Positions 6,553 through 14,610 of a stretch of DNA of 33,900 bases are shown here, piece after piece; the first letter of the stretch is position 1; each line of letters begins with the position of its first letter. Source of the stretch: CAZMVU01 sp964569295. Its GTDB lineage: Bacteria > Hydrogenedentota > Hydrogenedentia > Hydrogenedentales > JAGMZX01. The notes under the pieces are model-generated. The model was not told the DNA's origin, searched no databases, and worked only from the letters and a program-made list of their open reading frames with translations. The DNA lies in assembly GCA_964569295.1 (NCBI GenBank), contig CAZMVU010000027.1, forward strand, positions 1-33,900. Reading direction: 5' to 3'. Position numbers and translations under genes: made by a program.

Positions 6553-8412
6553 ATGGCCAAAAACACCAACCACAACGCATCGGAAATCGAAGCGCGGGAA
6601 ATGGCGGAGAGCGCCCGGGAAGCCGCTTGGGAGAAGCCAGGTTTTGTGCGGGGCTTGTTTCTGGGCGATTTCCACCTGGAATACATCTATCCGTTTCCCG
6701 GGGTGGGGGAGGCGGAACGGCCGGAGTACGTGGCGCTGTGGGACCGGCTGCGGGACTACCTGCTCAACGGGCTCGACCCGCTCGAGATCGACGCGACGGG
6801 CGAGTTCCCCGAGGATGTCATCGAGCGGCTGGCCGAGATAGGCGCCCTGGGCCTCAATATACCGTCTGAGTTTGGCGGGCAGGGCCTCACGAAGAGGGAG
6901 TACGCCCGCACGAGCATGCTGGCCGCGAGTCATGAGGGAAGCATCTTCGGCTTCATGTCGCCGCACCAGTCGGTCGGGGTGCCCGAGTGCATCAAGTTGT
7001 TCGGCACGGAAGATCAGAAAGAGCATTACCTGCGGCGTTGTGCGAATGGCGATGTGTCCGCCTTCGCACTCACCGAGACGGACGTCGGCAGTGACCCCGC
7101 GCGCGTATCGGCGACGTTGGCGGAAACCCCGGAGGGTGACGCCTGGCTCCTGAACGGCGAGAAGCTGTGGTGTACGAACGGTACCGTGGCAAAGCTGTTG
7201 GTGGTCGTGGCGCGGCACCCGGATACCGGCAAGCTCAGCGCCGTCATCGTCGAGACGGAATGGCCCGGTGTCGAGGTTACGCACCGTTGCCGGTTCATGG
7301 GCATGAGCGCACTGCAGAATGGGGTCATAAAGTTTACGGATGTGCGTGTGCCCAAGGCCAACCTCATCGGCCAGGAAGGCAAGGGGCTGCGTATCGCGCT
7401 GACGGCCTTGAATACTGGCCGTCTCTCCGTACCCTATGCGGCAGTGGGCGCCGCGAAGAAAGGCCTCGAGGTCGCGCGCACCTGGGCTGCCGAGCGGGTG
7501 CAATGGGGTAAAGCCATCGGGAAACACGAAATCATCAGCCACAAACTCGCCGATATAGCCGCCACGGTCTTCGGCATGGAGTCTGCCATCGAGCTCGCCT
7601 GCCAACTCTGCGACGGCAAGAAGCACGATATTCGCCTCGAAGCCGCGGCCGCCAAGGAGTGGAACACCAGCCGGGCGTGGGAAATCCTTGATGATGTCAT
7701 GCAGATTCGCGGTGGCCGGGGCTACGAGAAGGAGACCTCGCTTCTCGCACGCGGCGAGCGCCCCATGCCCGTCGAGCGGCTCATGCGCGACTGGCGCGTG
7801 GCGCGCATATTCGAGGGTTCCAGCGAGATCATGCACCTGCTCATGGCGCGCGAGGCAGTGGACAAACACCTCGAGGTGGCGGGGTCCCTGGTGCTGAGGC
7901 AGGCGCCGCTGAGCGATAAATTGACGGCACTTCCCCAGGTTATCGGCTTCTATAGCTGGTGGTATCCGTCCAGGTATGTCGGTTTGTATGGGTATTTCGG
8001 GTTTCGGCGCTTCGGACCGCTGGCTACGCATCTCCGCTTTGTCGAGCGCAGTTCCCGCAAGCTGGCCCGCCAGGCTTTCCACGGGATGGTGCGCTACCAG
8101 GCCAAATTGGAACACAAGCAAGCATTCCTTTTTCGCTGTGTGGATATCGTTATGACGTTATATGTCATGGCGGCTGCCTGTTCCCGGGCGCAGACCATGG
8201 CGGATGCGGGGCTGCCGGAAGCGGAGGCGGCGCGGGAAATGGCGGATATGCTGTGCCGGAATGGGCGCGCCCAAATAGGTGAACTGTTCCGCCGGCTCTG
8301 GTATAATGACGATTGTAAGAAAACCACAGTGGGGGACAATGTCCTGGCGCAACGGTACCGTTGGCTGGAAATGGGCATTGTAACATTGGACGAGATTGAA
8401 AAATCACGGTGA
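6553..8412 (+). CDS. Acyl-CoA dehydrogenase, long (619 aa) form
   Basis: 619 residues, about 230 longer than ordinary short/medium-chain enzymes and closer to the long VLCAD/ACAD9-like forms. It would oxidise acyl-CoA to trans-2-enoyl-CoA with FAD in the first step of beta-oxidation. Residues from about 90 to 440 hold the canonical fold: FALTETDVGSDPA and LNGEKLWCTNG (FAD/substrate loop), the MGMSALQNG region, then QIRGGRGY and R-I-F-E421-G-S-S-E-I with E421 at the catalytic-base position. A helical C-terminal extension (about 450-619) contains aromatic-rich WWYPSRYVGLYGYFGFRRFG and probably mediates dimer or membrane contact. The start has GAGG five bases upstream. It faces away from the aminotransferase and is followed by an orphan gene after 37 bp. 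Confidence 0.93.
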   Translation: MAKNTNHNASEIEAREMAESAREAAWEKPGFVRGLFLGDFHLEYIYPFPGVGEAERPEYVALWDRLRDYLLNGLDPLEIDATGEFPEDVIERLAEIGALGLNIPSEFGGQGLTKREYARTSMLAASHEGSIFGFMSPHQSVGVPECIKLFGTEDQKEHYLRRCANGDVSAFALTETDVGSDPARVSATLAETPEGDAWLLNGEKLWCTNGTVAKLLVVVARHPDTGKLSAVIVETEWPGVEVTHRCRFMGMSALQNGVIKFTDVRVPKANLIGQEGKGLRIALTALNTGRLSVPYAAVGAAKKGLEVARTWAAERVQWGKAIGKHEIISHKLADIAATVFGMESAIELACQLCDGKKHDIRLEAAAAKEWNTSRAWEILDDVMQIRGGRGYEKETSLLARGERPMPVERLMRDWRVARIFEGSSEIMHLLMAREAVDKHLEVAGSLVLRQAPLSDKLTALPQVIGFYSWWYPSRYVGLYGYFGFRRFGPLATHLRFVERSSRKLARQAFHGMVRYQAKLEHKQAFLFRCVDIVMTLYVMAAACSRAQTMADAGLPEAEAAREMADMLCRNGRAQIGELFRRLWYNDDCKKTTVGDNVLAQRYRWLEMGIVTLDEIEKSR

Positions 8413-8449
8413 GGGCGCTTGCTCGGCGCTGGCCGAGATGGGAGGAACC

Positions 8450-9217
8450 ATGCCACGTTCACCCATTCTTATTCGTTATACTCTGGAGTGCGACGACGGT
8501 GAGGTGTACCGTTTCGATGTTCGCCTGGATCCGGATACCCTGGAGCAAATCCGGCCCGAGCCGGTGAATCCACCCCCATGGACCTTTATCTATGGTGAAG
8601 AGCGGGAGCTTTGCGGTGTCGCGGACAGCGAGGAATGCTGCCCCGCTGCGTTGTCTTTGCTCGAGTTGACCGAACACTGCGCGGCGCTGCTTTCGTACAC
8701 GCAAGTGACGGCGCATGTGGAAACCCCGGAGCGAACCTACGTGCGGCGGACCTCGGTGCAGCATGTACTCAGTTCCCTGCTCGGCCTGCTCATGGCCACC
8801 AGCGGCTGTCCTTGTCTGGCGCTGTTAAAGCCCTTGGCGCGCTTTCACCTTCCTTTCGCGACGCGCCAGGAAAACATGTTTCGTGTGGCAGGCACCTATT
8901 TTCTGGGCGAGTATTTTCGCCAGCGCAACGGCCAGGAAACGATTTTCGACCTCGACGGCCTGCGCGAGGCCTATAAGCGCATCCACTTTGTCAACCTCTC
9001 GTTGGCTCGGCGCCTGCGTGAACTTCCCGGCGGCGACGCGAACCTCAATGCCCTGGTGTTGCTGGATGTGTTTGCCCAGGGGATTTCGCATGCCATCGAT
9101 CTGCATTTGCGAGAGTTGGCCCCTCTGTACGGGGATTATATCGCACAGAGCGCCTGCTCGCATTCTTACGGAAATATGGCGCCCCCGCCGGAAGCGGATA
9201 ATCCGCACTCATCCTGA
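8450..9217 (+). CDS. Conserved hypothetical protein, DUF6901-like
   Basis: 255-residue soluble protein. The start at 8450 is chosen because GGAGGA lies at 8441-8446; an in-frame upstream ATG at 8396 would overlap the preceding gene. The N-terminal ~60 residues look like a small beta-rich domain (IRYTLECDDGEVYRFDVRLD). The rest is helical, with EECCPAALSLLELTEHCAALLSY, VETPERTYVRRTS, GLLMATSGCPCLALLKP and ARFHLPFATRQENMFR. Two Cys clusters (E-C-C-P and G-C-P-C) may bind metal or be redox-active. From memory this pattern belongs to a family annotated DUF6901, of unknown function. It follows the acyl-CoA dehydrogenase closely and its last 9 bp overlap the 3' end of the convergent shikimate-kinase-like gene. 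Confidence 0.8.
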   Translation: MPRSPILIRYTLECDDGEVYRFDVRLDPDTLEQIRPEPVNPPPWTFIYGEERELCGVADSEECCPAALSLLELTEHCAALLSYTQVTAHVETPERTYVRRTSVQHVLSSLLGLLMATSGCPCLALLKPLARFHLPFATRQENMFRVAGTYFLGEYFRQRNGQETIFDLDGLREAYKRIHFVNLSLARRLRELPGGDANLNALVLLDVFAQGISHAIDLHLRELAPLYGDYIAQSACSHSYGNMAPPPEADNPHSS

Positions 9218-9736
9218 CGCACTGTGCAGGCATGCACGCACGGCGGCGACCGCCTCCGTGTGGGACAAGTGAGAGCAGTCGACGGTGGCGCCGGCATAGT
9301 GCCGGTAGTAGGGGAGGCGTTCGGCGTACAGCGCCGCGAGACCCTGGCCCCGCCGCCGCACGACCCCACGGCTGACCGGATTCTCGAAGCGTTCGCGGAG
9401 CACCTCGAGGGCAACCTCGAGGTAAACGATGGTGCTGATGGCGCTCAGGTGATTCATTGCCGACGTGTTCAGCACCACGCTGCCGCCGGTCGCGATGACA
9501 TGGCCGCGAACAGCGAGTTCACGAACGCAACCCGCTTCCGTCTCGAGAAACGCCGTTGGCCCTTCCGCCTCGATGATCTCGGGCAGCGTACGACCCGCAC
9601 GTGCCTGAAGGAGCACATCGGTGTCCAGGAACCCCATGCCCAGGGCCTTCGCCAGCAACACCCCGACCGTGCTCTTACCCGCCCCCGGCATGCCGATGAG
9701 TGCGACATTGCCGCCCGCCTTATCTTCCCCCGCCAT
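9209..9736 (-). CDS. Shikimate kinase-like P-loop kinase
   Basis: 175-residue member of the shikimate kinase (AroK/AroL) family, which phosphorylates the 3-OH of shikimate in the chorismate pathway. The Walker A loop is G15-M-P-G-A-G-K21-S22, the D-T-D motif (D38, D40) is intact, and the lid region RGVVRRRG and the segment ERLPYYRHYA carry the usual arginines. Two shikimate-binding features differ from characterised enzymes: the Arg of the G-F-R motif is Leu64 (AFLETE), and the third Gly of the GGG motif is Ser86 (ATGGS). It may therefore belong to a related subfamily with another small hydroxylated substrate. It is the last gene of an SDR, hydratase, kinase run, 5 bp after the hydratase. Confidence 0.85.
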   Translation of the reverse strand: MAGEDKAGGNVALIGMPGAGKSTVGVLLAKALGMGFLDTDVLLQARAGRTLPEIIEAEGPTAFLETEAGCVRELAVRGHVIATGGSVVLNTSAMNHLSAISTIVYLEVALEVLRERFENPVSRGVVRRRGQGLAALYAERLPYYRHYAGATVDCSHLSHTEAVAAVRACLHSASG

Positions 9737-9741
9737 GGCCG

Positions 9742-10548
9742 TCAGCGGCCCTTGAAGTCCGGGGTGCGCTTCTCCATGAAGGCCGTCATCGCCTCTGCCA
9801 TGTCCTCCGTGGTCACGAGTTGGCTCTGCGCCCAGCGTTCGAGCGTCATCTGCGTCATGCGGTCAAGACCGTCGCCCTGATCGATGACGAGCTTGGCCAT
9901 GCCCACGGCGAGCGGCGCGTTCTTTGCAATGGCGCCCGCGAGCTCCTTTGCCGCAGCCAATGCGCCGCCGGTTTCCGCAACCCGGTTTACAAGCCCCCAT
10001 GCCAGCGCTTCCCGGGCGTCCACATCGCGGGCGGTCATGAGCATGTCTTTGGCGCGGGACGGTCCGATGGTGCGGGTGAGGCGCGTCGTGCCGCCCACGT
10101 CCGCCACGAGGCCAAGGCGCGTCTCGGGGATGCTGAGCTGGGTGTCTTCATCGGCCACGCGCAGGTCGAAGCAGAGCGCCACCTCGAGGCCGAGCCCGAT
10201 CACGCGCCCGTGAAGCGCACCGATGACAGGGACTTCCGTGGCCTCGAGCCGGTTGAGGGCGTTTTGCATCTGTTCGGCCATACGGCGCAGCCAGCGGCCC
10301 GGGTGTTGACCGGCAGCACGGGCGCGCGCGCTGGCCAGGCTCATGAGGTCGATGCCCGCGGAAAACAGGGCCCCTTCGCCGCGCACGATAACTGCCCGCA
10401 CATCCGGCTCGACGTCCACACCACACACCGCGTCCGCCAATTGATCCACCATTTCGATGGTGAGGGCGTTGCGCTTTTCCGGACGGTTCAAGGTGACAAT
10501 GCGCACATCGCCCGCCTGTTCATGGATGATCTGTGGTTGCTCGCTCAT
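9742..10548 (-). CDS. Enoyl-CoA hydratase/isomerase family protein
   Basis: 268-residue crotonase-fold enzyme. The CoA/oxyanion-hole segments are FSAGIDL and ALHGRVIGLGLE. Both glutamates used by hydratases are at their expected places (G-L-G-L-E and S-I-P-E), so water addition to enoyl-CoA is possible. A following Asp in GLVADVGGTTRL sits where dienoyl-CoA isomerases (ECH1 type) carry a catalytic Asp, so double-bond isomerisation is an alternative. The ATG at 10548 has AAGGA upstream. It lies 30 bp after the SDR gene and 5 bp before the kinase-like gene, indicating one operon. With the nearby acyl-CoA dehydrogenase it fits fatty-acid or branched acyl-CoA degradation. Confidence 0.92.
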   Translation of the reverse strand: MSEQPQIIHEQAGDVRIVTLNRPEKRNALTIEMVDQLADAVCGVDVEPDVRAVIVRGEGALFSAGIDLMSLASARARAAGQHPGRWLRRMAEQMQNALNRLEATEVPVIGALHGRVIGLGLEVALCFDLRVADEDTQLSIPETRLGLVADVGGTTRLTRTIGPSRAKDMLMTARDVDAREALAWGLVNRVAETGGALAAAKELAGAIAKNAPLAVGMAKLVIDQGDGLDRMTQMTLERWAQSQLVTTEDMAEAMTAFMEKRTPDFKGR

Positions 10549-10578
10549 GCCGGTGTGTCCTTCTTGCCGGCTTGCGTA

Positions 10579-11394
10579 TCACGACCGCGCTGCGCGCATG
10601 AGGGCCGAGTCGAGCGGCGCCGGCTGGCCGTCCTCCACGCAATTATACTGCGCGAAGTCTGTGTATCCCACCTCGCGCAGAAAGTCCTCGTCGATAACGG
10701 CACGGCCGTTGGCCTGGCCGGGATGCTGAAGAATTTCGAAGGTGGCGTCGGCGAGGATGCCGGCCTTGCGCCAGATGCTGGGGTCGCCCAGGTTGAAGTT
10801 CATCGTCGCGTAGGACTCGATGATCGTTTTTGGCCAGAGCGCCGTGCCGCGGATGTTGTAGTCCTTCATTTCTTCCGAGAGGCCGAGGGCGATCATGGTC
10901 ATGCCGAACTTGCTGATCATGTAGGCGATATGTCCCGGCACGACGCTGAGGTCGACGGGCGGCGACATCATGACGACATGCCCTTCTTTCTGTTCTTTCA
11001 TGGCCGGCAGGAAGGCTTCGGTCACGGCGTAGGCGCCGCGGGCGTTCACCTCCATCACCAGGTCGAAACGCTTCATCGGGGTTTCGTCCATATTGCGCCA
11101 CCACAGGGCGCCCGCGTTGTTGATGATGGCATCGACACGGCCGAACTGGTCGAGCGTGGTCTGTGCCGCGGCCTGCACATTCTCGACGTCACGCACGTTG
11201 CACTGCACGGGAAGCACTTCGGCGCCGTGTTCACGGATCTCGTCCGCCGCGGTGTAGATGGTGCCCTCGAGGTTCGGCTGTGGCTCGACAGTCTTGGCCG
11301 CGATGGCGACGTCCCACCCTTCCTTCGCCAGTTTGAGCGCGCATGCCTTGCCGATGCCGCGCGATCCGCCGGTTATGAATGCCACTTTGCGCAT
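10579..11394 (-). CDS. Short-chain dehydrogenase/reductase, HSDL2-like
   Basis: 271-residue SDR with the nucleotide-binding TGGSRGIG (residues 8-15), NNAG, and the active-site Tyr/Lys as Y-M-I-S-K. The catalytic Ser is probably the one in MMSPP. The combination SPP followed by GHIAYMISKFGMTMIALGLSEEMK and ALWPKT is characteristic of the hydroxysteroid dehydrogenase-like 2 (HSDL2) subgroup. The usual C-terminal SCP2 sterol carrier domain of animal HSDL2 is absent, as is normal in bacteria. The ATG has GGGAG/GGAGGAG upstream. It is the first gene of the run with the hydratase and kinase-like gene. A role in oxidising or reducing hydroxyacyl or fatty aldehyde substrates is inferred from family and context. 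Confidence 0.9.
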   Translation of the reverse strand: MRKVAFITGGSRGIGKACALKLAKEGWDVAIAAKTVEPQPNLEGTIYTAADEIREHGAEVLPVQCNVRDVENVQAAAQTTLDQFGRVDAIINNAGALWWRNMDETPMKRFDLVMEVNARGAYAVTEAFLPAMKEQKEGHVVMMSPPVDLSVVPGHIAYMISKFGMTMIALGLSEEMKDYNIRGTALWPKTIIESYATMNFNLGDPSIWRKAGILADATFEILQHPGQANGRAVIDEDFLREVGYTDFAQYNCVEDGQPAPLDSALMRAARS

Positions 11395-11607
11395 GGTCTC
11401 CCGCTCCTCCGTTTGTTTCCGTGCATAGAAAAGATGGTTTCAAACGCCGAGCACCACCCATGTTGCGGCGCCATTACGTGTGTAACGCCTGGGAGCGGGT
11501 ACGGGATTCCCCCGCGAAGATTCCCGGGGCGTTGTGCCGGGCTCTCCTGTTGTGGCCCTTCGCGCCCCAAGCCCATTCGGCTCCCGACCGCACCATGGGG
11601 AAAACAA

Positions 11608-11869
11608 CAGGGTTTTCTGTAATTCTTTAGCCGTTTCCCATACTTCATAGCCGCGCCGGTATCGGCGTTGGCAGCGGTTCTGGCCCACCCGTTATCGCTA
11701 TGAGTCACGAGGTAGGCGCCCTTTGGACTGCGTTGGCAGGCCACCGCAGTCCAAGGTGGCGCCAACAGCCTGGCTATCCCCGTCGCACACTGGTATTCGT
11801 AATCACGGGACAGATTGGCGAAACGTGTGCGCCGCATCACGGCAAACGGCTAAAGAATCAGGGTTTTCT
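11608..11869. mobile_element. MITE-like element with terminal inverted repeats and flanking direct repeats
   Basis: A perfect 15-bp inverted repeat, ATTCTTTAGCCGTTT at 11622-11636 and its complement at 11844-11858, bounds about 237 bp. It is flanked by an 11-bp direct repeat CAGGGTTTTCT at 11608-11618 and 11859-11869, the right copy abutting the inverted repeat and the left one 3 bp away. The interior is non-coding and includes dispersed-repeat copy C. This is the layout of a non-autonomous transposable element with a target duplication, although 11 bp would be a long duplication. Confidence 0.6.
11682..11781 (-). repeat. Dispersed intergenic repeat, copy C
   Basis: Read on the minus strand this matches copy A at 292-394 from GATAGCCAGGCTGTTGGCGC through the GCGGTGGC core to TAGCGATAACGGGTGGGCC. 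Differences are mostly single substitutions plus a few-base length change after the core. Both ends are conserved, which suggests a defined unit. Confidence 0.75.
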
Positions 11870-11911
11870 ATGAGGGTTTCCACGGATTGTCGTGGACAGT
11901 ACCGGGATAAA

Positions 11912-11944
11912 GACAAAAGCAGCGCCCCGGCAAATACCGGGGCG
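11912..11944 (-). terminator. Intrinsic terminator of the aldolase gene
   Basis: An 8-bp GC stem, CGCCCCGG (11923-11930) pairing with CCGGGGCG (11937-11944), has a 6-base loop. On the minus strand it is followed by GCTTTTGTC. It lies 23 bp past the aldolase stop codon. Confidence 0.75.
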
Positions 11945-11966
11945 GGTACGTGTTTGGGGTTGGGGG

Positions 11967-13046
11967 TCAGGCCACGGTGATCCGCTCTTCGAGGAACACA
12001 TCCTGCACGGCGTGCAACAGTTCGACGCCCTCGGCCATGGGGCGCTGGAAGGCCTTGCGCCCGGAGATGAGCCCCATGCCACCGGCGCGCTTGTTTATCA
12101 CCGCCGTGCGCACGGCTTGGGCGAGATCGTTCTTACCGGAGCCGCCGCCGCTGTTGATGAGCCCCGCGCGGCCCATGTAGCAGTTGATGACCTGGTAGCG
12201 GGTCTGGTCGATGGGATGGTCCGAGGACAGCTCGGTATATATCTTCTCGCTGAACTTGCCGAAGCTGCCGCCTTCGTTCATGGCCTTGTAGCCGCCGTCG
12301 AGGGTGGGCTGCTTCTGCTTGATGATGTCCGCCTGAATCGTCACGCCGAGGTGGTTCGCCTGGCCGGTGAGGTCGGCGGCGGTGTGGTAGTCTTTGCCAT
12401 TGCGCTTGAAGTCGTCGTTGCGCAGGTAGCACCAGAGGATGGTGGCCATGCCGAGTTCATGGGCTTCGTGGAAGGCCTGGGCCACCTCGACAATCTGGCG
12501 GCGCGATTCTTCGGAGCCGAAGTAGATGGTCGCGCCCACGGCCACCGCGCCCATTTCCCAGGCCTCGCGCACGTTGCCGAAGAACACCTGGTTGTAGGTG
12601 TTGGGCGAGGTGAGCAGCTCGTTGTGGTTCAACTTCGCGATGAACGGAATCTTGTGGGCATACTTGCGGGCCACGGAACCCAGCACGCCCAGGGTCGAGG
12701 CCACGGCGTTACAGCCGCCCTCGATGGCCAGCTTCACGATGTTTTCCCCGTCGAAGTACACGGGGTTCGGCGCGAAGGACGCCCCCGCCGAATGCTCGAT
12801 GCCCTGGTCCACCGGCAGGATGGACACGTAGCCCGTGCCGCCAAGCCGGCCGTGGTCCAGGATACTTTGCAGGTTGTGCAGAACCCGCGGGTTCCGGTCC
12901 GAGTGATACCAGACCCGGTCCACGTAGTCCGGGCCGGGCAGGTGCAGTTGCTCCTTGGGCACGGTCTTGCAGGTGTGGTTCAAGAGAGAATCGGCTTCGG
13001 CGTCCAGCAATTCTTCTATGTGTGGCATACGGGTTGCAGTCGCCAT
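11967..13046 (-). CDS. fbaB: Class I fructose-bisphosphate aldolase (FbaB/DhnA type)
   Basis: 359 residues, close to the E. coli FbaB length. It cleaves fructose 1,6-bisphosphate to dihydroxyacetone phosphate and glyceraldehyde 3-phosphate (or runs in reverse) by a Schiff-base mechanism. Nearly the whole chain follows the FbaB pattern: SILPVDQGIEHS, KLNHNELLTSP, CYLRN, ADLTGQANHLGVTIQADIIKQK with K243 as the likely Schiff-base lysine, CYMGRAGLINSGGGSGKND for phosphate binding, and a C-terminus like VQDVFLEERITVA. The ATG at 13046 has AAGGAG six bases upstream. It appears monocistronic, with a clear terminator at 11912-11944. Confidence 0.96.
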   Translation of the reverse strand: MATATRMPHIEELLDAEADSLLNHTCKTVPKEQLHLPGPDYVDRVWYHSDRNPRVLHNLQSILDHGRLGGTGYVSILPVDQGIEHSAGASFAPNPVYFDGENIVKLAIEGGCNAVASTLGVLGSVARKYAHKIPFIAKLNHNELLTSPNTYNQVFFGNVREAWEMGAVAVGATIYFGSEESRRQIVEVAQAFHEAHELGMATILWCYLRNDDFKRNGKDYHTAADLTGQANHLGVTIQADIIKQKQPTLDGGYKAMNEGGSFGKFSEKIYTELSSDHPIDQTRYQVINCYMGRAGLINSGGGSGKNDLAQAVRTAVINKRAGGMGLISGRKAFQRPMAEGVELLHAVQDVFLEERITVA

Positions 13047-13205
13047 GGGGGTCTCCTTTTTGTTTCAAGGGCTTAAACTACCCTTTTTTGCCGCGGGATC
13101 ATGCCGGCAGCATGTTTTCATCATTCGCCATGTTTACCGGCGCGCCCACCCAGCATGAGCGGGTACATCTATTTGTGCAACGAGTATCTACCGCTGCGTT
13201 CTTCC

Positions 13206-14495
13206 CTACTCGACCACTGCTGCGTCCGTAATTTTCAGTACCACCGGGTTGGGCCATTTCCTGTCATTGTACAGGCGCTGCGCGCGGACGGCGGAGAGCG
13301 CGACACCATCGTCCGTCACGTCGATGCTGGGTGCGGGATTGGCGCCGGGCCGGTACTCGAGCACTTCGCCGCCATGGCCGAGCACCTGGATGGTGGACGC
13401 ATCCGTGGCGCGCACATGCTCGAGTGTGAATTCCTTGTGTTCGCCCCAGGGCCAGTCGAGGCCGGTCACGTGCACATAGACGGTATCCGAGGCCTTTGCC
13501 TTCGTGAACCACAGGTTGTCCTCGCGAATGACCGGGCACGGCTCGATATCGTAGACCGCCTCGCCGTTCACGAACATCCACAGCGCCAGTTCTCGCAAAA
13601 GCCGATCCTGCTCGAACGGGATTGTGCCGTCGGGGGTGGGACCGATGTTCAGCAGCAGGTTGCCGCCCTTGGCGCGCGTCTCGATGAGCATCTCGATCAT
13701 TTTTGCGCCCGACTTGTAGTCCTCGTTGGTGGGCTTGAACTGCCACTGCGTGCCCATGGTGAAACACGCTTCCCACGGGCCCGGAATGGGCGCATCGGGC
13801 AGCTTTTGCTCGGGGGTCTCCATGGCGCCGCGGGTAATCACGAGGTCCGGCGCGATGGACCAGGCGAATTCGCGCGCGTCTTCGGTGTCGAAGGCATCGA
13901 GGAACAATACGTCGATCTTGCCGTAGTTGGTGAGCAACTCACGCAACTGCGCCCGGTTCCGTTCACGGAGCGCTTCGTTGTTTGACGGCTGCGCCTCGCT
14001 CCGGCGCCGGCTGATGGGATGCCCCTGCTCGTGCAGTACCCGGAAGTCTTCGGGAGAGAAATAGAGCCCCACGGCGATGCCCTCGGCGCGAAACGCATCG
14101 AGCACCGGGCGCACGATGTCCTTGCCGTGCGGCGTGTTCATCACGTTGAAGTCCGTCGTGTCCGTGTCCCACATGCAGAAGCCGCTGTGGTGCTTGGCCG
14201 TGAACACAACATAGCGGAAACCCGCCAGCTTCGCGAGCCGGGCCCAGCGCGCCGGGTCAAAGTCGACGGGGTTGAAGTGCTGCGGCAGTTCCTCGAAGTA
14301 ACGGTTGGCGTATGCCTCCGACGCACCCGCCAGGGAATGGCTGATGACGCTGCCGAGCGTCGAATCCACCCCCCAGTGGATGAACAGGCCGAGCCCCTGG
14401 TCCATGAACCACTGTTCGCGTTCGGGTTTGTTTTCCGCAACGGCCATGCCGGCCAGCGGCGGTATGAGAGTGGCGGCACACAAAATGCGAAGCAT
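13206..14495 (-). CDS. Secreted alpha-L-fucosidase, GH29
   Basis: 429 residues from the preferred ATG at 14495; the alternative ATG at 14501 sits only 2 bases after AAAGG, whereas 14495 has 8-base spacing. A signal peptide (about residues 1-20, LCAATLIPPLAGMAVAE) implies export. The GH29 barrel is clear: GLFIHWGVDS near the N-terminus, NRYFEELPQHFNPVDFDPARWARLAKLAGFRYVVFTAKHHSGFCMWDT, the FSPEDF segment, and D200/D203 in V-L-F-L-D-A-F-D around the expected nucleophile. GGNLLLNIGPTPDG is the late signature. A C-terminal beta-sandwich (about 350-429) follows. GH29 enzymes release terminal L-fucose with retention. It is divergent from an exported fucose-isomerase-like gene and the two share a compact promoter region. 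Confidence 0.94.
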   Translation of the reverse strand: MLRILCAATLIPPLAGMAVAENKPEREQWFMDQGLGLFIHWGVDSTLGSVISHSLAGASEAYANRYFEELPQHFNPVDFDPARWARLAKLAGFRYVVFTAKHHSGFCMWDTDTTDFNVMNTPHGKDIVRPVLDAFRAEGIAVGLYFSPEDFRVLHEQGHPISRRRSEAQPSNNEALRERNRAQLRELLTNYGKIDVLFLDAFDTEDAREFAWSIAPDLVITRGAMETPEQKLPDAPIPGPWEACFTMGTQWQFKPTNEDYKSGAKMIEMLIETRAKGGNLLLNIGPTPDGTIPFEQDRLLRELALWMFVNGEAVYDIEPCPVIREDNLWFTKAKASDTVYVHVTGLDWPWGEHKEFTLEHVRATDASTIQVLGHGGEVLEYRPGANPAPSIDVTDDGVALSAVRAQRLYNDRKWPNPVVLKITDAAVVE

Positions 14496-14525
14496 GATCA
14501 TGTCCTTTCTTTCTTGTGCGCATCC

Positions 14526-14555
14526 ATTCTGCCTGTTGGGCGCAGGCATTGACAA
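14526..14555 (-). promoter_or_regulatory. Candidate promoter of the alpha-L-fucosidase gene
   Basis: On the minus strand TTGTCA (14555-14550) is followed by an 18-bp spacer and CAGAAT (14531-14526), 31 bp upstream of the chosen ATG. The -35 box is superimposed on that of the divergent gene. Confidence 0.5.
14531..14547. promoter_or_regulatory. Palindromic operator candidate in divergent promoter region
   Basis: GCCTG and CAGGC form an interrupted inverted repeat with a 7-base centre. It lies between the -10 and -35 boxes of the fucosidase promoter and directly upstream of the -35 box of the opposite promoter, where one regulator could affect both genes. No regulator gene is adjacent. Confidence 0.35.
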
Positions 14556-14577
14556 AACAGGGGGCTCGCCGCATACT
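14549..14577 (+). promoter_or_regulatory. Sigma70-type promoter of the exported FucI-like gene
   Basis: Consensus TTGACA (14549-14554), 17-bp spacer, CATACT (14572-14577). The ATG at 14611 follows with GGAGG at 14596-14600. Confidence 0.75.
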
Positions 14578-14610
14578 CGCCTCGGGAACCAACATGGAGG
14601 GATGAGCACC

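Larger units (their letters stand above)
11395..11966. other. Intergenic block with repeats and no gene
   Basis: 572 bp without a supportable gene between the SDR start and the aldolase stop. It contains an inverted-repeat-bounded element (11608-11869), a copy of the dispersed repeat inside it, and the aldolase terminator at 11912-11944. Short reading frames here lack family resemblance and ribosome sites. Presumably the SDR promoter is near 11400-11480, but I cannot pick a convincing one. Confidence 0.65.

Noticed and set aside
6520..8121. 533-codon minus-strand frame opposite the acyl-CoA dehydrogenase
   Set aside because: His/Arg/Pro-rich translation without family features, antisense to a clear enzyme gene.
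9700..11622. 640-codon plus-strand frame opposite the hydratase and SDR genes
   Set aside because: Spans two well-supported minus-strand genes and shows only antisense-type composition.
11440..11840. Short overlapping reading frames between the SDR and aldolase genes
   Set aside because: They lie within repeats, lack ribosome sites and look non-coding.
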